Source: Pseudomonas huaxiensis (GTDB lineage: Bacteria > Pseudomonadota > Gammaproteobacteria > Pseudomonadales > Pseudomonadaceae). Taken from it: a DNA stretch of 64,000 nt. Numbering within the stretch: position 1 is the first letter of the stretch; every line of letters begins with the position of its first letter. Position numbers and translations under genes: made by a program. This document shows, piece after piece, positions 61,838 through 64,000 of this stretch. The stretch spans positions 1 to 64,000 of the forward strand of contig NZ_QKVL01000030.1 of NCBI RefSeq assembly GCF_003231275.1, read 5' to 3'. The notes below the pieces were generated by a model. It saw nothing but the letters and a program-made list of their open reading frames with translations. It was not told the origin of the DNA and did not search any database.

Positions 61838-63889
61838 TCAGCCCGCGTACTTTTCAAATCCATCCATCAGTTCACGCTGGTAAATAAGATCTGGATGGGT
61901 CGAATAGACCTTCCACCAGCGCGCCTCATCCAGTTCCAGCACCTCTCCCGACGCTTGCTTTTGGTCCAAGACCATCCACAGCCGATACCGCTCCACATCA
62001 TTCGCAGGGATCACAAAGACCTCGCGTGTGGACTGCATCTCCTCAGCAAACTCCAACGCCGCCGCAAGCTCGATAGTGGAGAGATGGGCTGACGGCGCTG
62101 TCGCGGGGGCGATCATGTCTACGCGATGACCGGTGAGCGTTTCCAGCTTATCCACAGCACGCTTGTATTGGCCTTGCTGCCTCTTTTCACGCGCAATTTC
62201 CACCATGGTTAGTGGCATGTAATCGGTGCTGTTTCCATCGAGCTTGGCCGCGCCGATCAATTCACCATTCGACGTATAAGCCCAGACTTGGCTAGCATCT
62301 CTAACGTCGTATGCAATGCGTATTTCTTGGCCATGAAAGGCCTTTAGATCCGCCATAAAATAGGTATTACCTGCCCATGCAATCTCACCACGCCTAGTAG
62401 TTCTGGCGACTTGCGGACGTATGAGCGAATCCACTAGCGCAGTTGAAGCGCACATTGGCTCCCAACCTTCGGCAATAGCTGTTTGCCAAGCCTCGTTGGG
62501 CGTCATATGACGGAGGAGACCACTTTCTGTGTCGCGAACCTTCGTTAACCCTCGATGCGGCGTGCTGTTGTAGTCGGCGATTTCCTGCTCTATGCCAGCC
62601 ATGAACAAACCGAATTCAGGGATAAGTTGAGATTTACCGGTCTGACGTAACTGCCTGCGGCCGATACGATGCACTTTTGTGCCCGCGTGTTTATCCATGT
62701 CGGCGCCGATATAGGAAGTGAGCTTTTTTGCAGCACGTACCCATATAGTCTGGTGCCCCCGCTCCGAAAGTCCGCGAGCCTGGCTGTTATATGGCAATGA
62801 GTGGGTCATCGTCCCCCCCAACCGATCCACAACCTCACGAACTGTGTCGTTGGCGAAGCCCGACCCGTTGTCGACGTAGAAGATCGAAAACATACACTCG
62901 CGAATTGCATCCCGCAGTGCATCTAGAACACCGATAGCCGACTCAGCTTCCCCTACTGAAACCCCAACCACGCGCCGTGTTGCAACGTCAAGAACAGTAG
63001 TTATTTCAGGACGGTAAGGTTTGCCAGTAAGGGGGTTGATAACCTCTGCATCAAACTTGTGACCATCTGCGGTATATACGTCACCTGGATACAGGTTTTT
63101 TGTAGAGCGGCGGGTGAACGGTTTAAGCGCCTTTAGCTCTTGTGAACTCATACGTCCTACGTTCAATGCGTCAGGCGACAATTTCTTCAGAAAGCGTTGA
63201 ACCGCATGAATGCTCGGTAAATCTCCCTGCCACTTGACCGAGAACTCAGAGTAGCTGGCTGCAACACTTGGCTTCGTGGGCCGCTGATAACAACGCAAGA
63301 ACAATCCAGCCCAATCGGGAACATCTAAGTTCGCCCGCTGACGCAATGGGGCTAGAGCCAGTTCGTTTCGGTTAGCTGTGCGCCAAGTTGAAAGCCAGCG
63401 CTTGAGGGTGCGTTCCGATAAACCACGCCCTTCGGTTTTACGGTCGTTTGCAAGCTCTACCCGCTGTTGGAGATATGGAGATAGCTGACCGCCCTGGGCA
63501 TGCTTAACCAGTGTGTCTATTGCCGCATTCTGCGAAACAACCCCCATCAGGCGCTCGACTTCACGACAGAACGCCAATCGAGCGAGCATGACCGAGCGCT
63601 GTTTATCATTCAGGCGCGAGGACGAGCCGGTACATTTCTCGTCTTGGCACGGGCCGCTTATAGCCAGCGACTGAGAGTCACCGTCCGATTCAGCGACAGA
63701 CTTTGACAAGATTGCAGCCTGAGTCTCCGGCGGCAAATCGACGAGGCAATACTCGGTCGCCTTGGAGCCTGCCCGCTTCCGGCCTTGCCAGTCAGCCTTA
63801 GCTCTTATCTGGATGGCTCTTTCGGTGCCGGGCATGCCTGGCAATCCCGCAAGTTCGCGGGCGGTAAACCAGCCAAGTTGATTGTTCAT
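61838..63889 (-). CDS. DDE transposase A (MuA-like)
   Basis: The 683-aa protein follows Mu A: an N-terminal winged-helix DNA-binding domain (MNNQLGWFTARELAGLPGMPGTERAIQIRA), an end-binding region, and a catalytic core of RNase H fold with Asp275 (YTADGHKFD), Asp340 (FYVDNGSGF) and Glu376 (ARGLSERGHQ), close to the Mu A D269/D336/E392 layout. A beta-barrel domain and a C-terminal B-interacting part follow. It cuts and joins the phage ends. All three catalytic residues are present, so it looks functional. Confidence 0.94.
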   Translation of the reverse strand: MNNQLGWFTARELAGLPGMPGTERAIQIRAKADWQGRKRAGSKATEYCLVDLPPETQAAILSKSVAESDGDSQSLAISGPCQDEKCTGSSSRLNDKQRSVMLARLAFCREVERLMGVVSQNAAIDTLVKHAQGGQLSPYLQQRVELANDRKTEGRGLSERTLKRWLSTWRTANRNELALAPLRQRANLDVPDWAGLFLRCYQRPTKPSVAASYSEFSVKWQGDLPSIHAVQRFLKKLSPDALNVGRMSSQELKALKPFTRRSTKNLYPGDVYTADGHKFDAEVINPLTGKPYRPEITTVLDVATRRVVGVSVGEAESAIGVLDALRDAIRECMFSIFYVDNGSGFANDTVREVVDRLGGTMTHSLPYNSQARGLSERGHQTIWVRAAKKLTSYIGADMDKHAGTKVHRIGRRQLRQTGKSQLIPEFGLFMAGIEQEIADYNSTPHRGLTKVRDTESGLLRHMTPNEAWQTAIAEGWEPMCASTALVDSLIRPQVARTTRRGEIAWAGNTYFMADLKAFHGQEIRIAYDVRDASQVWAYTSNGELIGAAKLDGNSTDYMPLTMVEIAREKRQQGQYKRAVDKLETLTGHRVDMIAPATAPSAHLSTIELAAALEFAEEMQSTREVFVIPANDVERYRLWMVLDQKQASGEVLELDEARWWKVYSTHPDLIYQRELMDGFEKYAG

Positions 63890-63902
63890 CTATCCGAACC
63901 TG

Positions 63903-64000
63903 TTATGTGTTCTTGGTAATAAGCGTTAGACTTCTAGCCGTTTTCCGAAGGCGTCTAGTTACGCGGGCTTCGTTGGCGGCTAGGGTTGCCATCGCTGTTC
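63903..64000 (-). CDS. C-terminus of an early gene running off the window
   Basis: A minus-strand frame enters from beyond 64000 and ends at TAA 63903, reading MATLAANEARVTRRLRKTA and further basic residues. It is the 3' end of a gene upstream of the transposase (position of ner or another regulator), or a 29-aa leader starting at 63992. No identity can be given. Confidence 0.3.
   Translation of the reverse strand, partial: TAMATLAANEARVTRRLRKTARSLTLITKNT

Larger units (their letters stand above)
30080..64000 (-). mobile_element. Mu-like transposable prophage (right portion; left end outside window)
   Basis: The gene order from high to low coordinates matches phage Mu: DDE transposase A, ATPase B, early genes, gemA, mor, lysis, terminase (27/28), portal (29), F, G, I, T, sheath L, tube M, 41/42, tape measure, N, P, 45-48, tail fibre and assembly protein. 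There is no integrase or tRNA att site. The proposed right terminus is the TG at 30080, just outside paired 22-bp-spaced repeats. At least 33.9 kb is present. The repressor, ner and left end lie beyond 64000. No mom/com modification genes and no invertase are seen at the right end. All major structural frames are open, so it may be functional. Confidence 0.9.

Overview
The window looks like the chromosome of a Pseudomonas of the fluorescens/putida type. The grounds are high GC with strong GC3 bias, the REP-type inverted pairs typical of fluorescent pseudomonads, a recognisable PrrF small RNA, a liuABCD leucine-degradation operon and several TonB receptors with a FecI/FecR regulatory pair. Roughly the right-hand half (about 30080 to beyond 64000) is a Mu-like transposable prophage that runs off the window.

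Host part (1-30079). First come an IclR regulator, an iron-box-preceded TonB-dependent receptor and a flavin-dependent luciferase-like monooxygenase. A liu locus follows: an acyl-CoA synthetase divergent from liuA-liuB-liuC-liuD, with two copies of a palindrome in the shared promoter. Next are a LexA/CI-like (HTH + S24) regulator that has lost its catalytic residues, a small protein gene, the Fur-controlled sRNA PrrF, a sigma-region-4/FecR-N fusion protein and an M14 carboxypeptidase. A phosphate-scavenging locus (15460-23756) then reads TonB receptor > beta-propeller phytase > exbB > exbD > tonB on the minus strand, divergent from a purple-acid-phosphatase-like phosphoesterase. Each arm has its own Pho-box-like site, and a REP pair lies between them. 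A degenerate GGDEF protein overlapping an AraC regulator, a siderophore receptor with an STN domain, and its FecR/FecI pair complete the host part.

Prophage (about 30080 to >64000, all genes but one on the minus strand). Reading in phage order from high to low coordinates there are: transposase A and ATPase B; a run of small early DNA-binding and unknown genes; DUF3164, DUF2786, gemA and mor; a terminator and an 18-bp perfect palindrome; a holin, transglycosylase and overlapping spanin lysis cassette; a DksA/TraR zinc finger; terminase, portal, head, protease/scaffold and major capsid genes; a contractile tail (sheath, tube, frameshifting chaperone, tape measure, baseplate); and a tail fibre with its assembly protein. 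The order matches phage Mu closely. The right end is marked by two 13-bp repeats spaced exactly 22 bp. The left end, with repressor and ner, lies outside the window, so the element is only partly visible.

The most unusual items are: (1) a lone plus-strand accessory gene inserted between portal and head-morphogenesis genes of the prophage, a moron of unknown function; (2) a self-contained Pho-regulated phytase/TonB system with its own ExbBD-TonB; (3) a receptor-like GGDEF protein that has lost the catalytic motif but kept the inhibitory c-di-GMP site and is translationally coupled to an AraC regulator; (4) an S24 repressor lacking both catalytic residues and a visible cleavage dipeptide; (5) a membrane-tethered sigma4-FecR hybrid just downstream of PrrF; and (6) an in-frame A AAA AAG slippery site that accounts for an otherwise unannotated tail chaperone extension.
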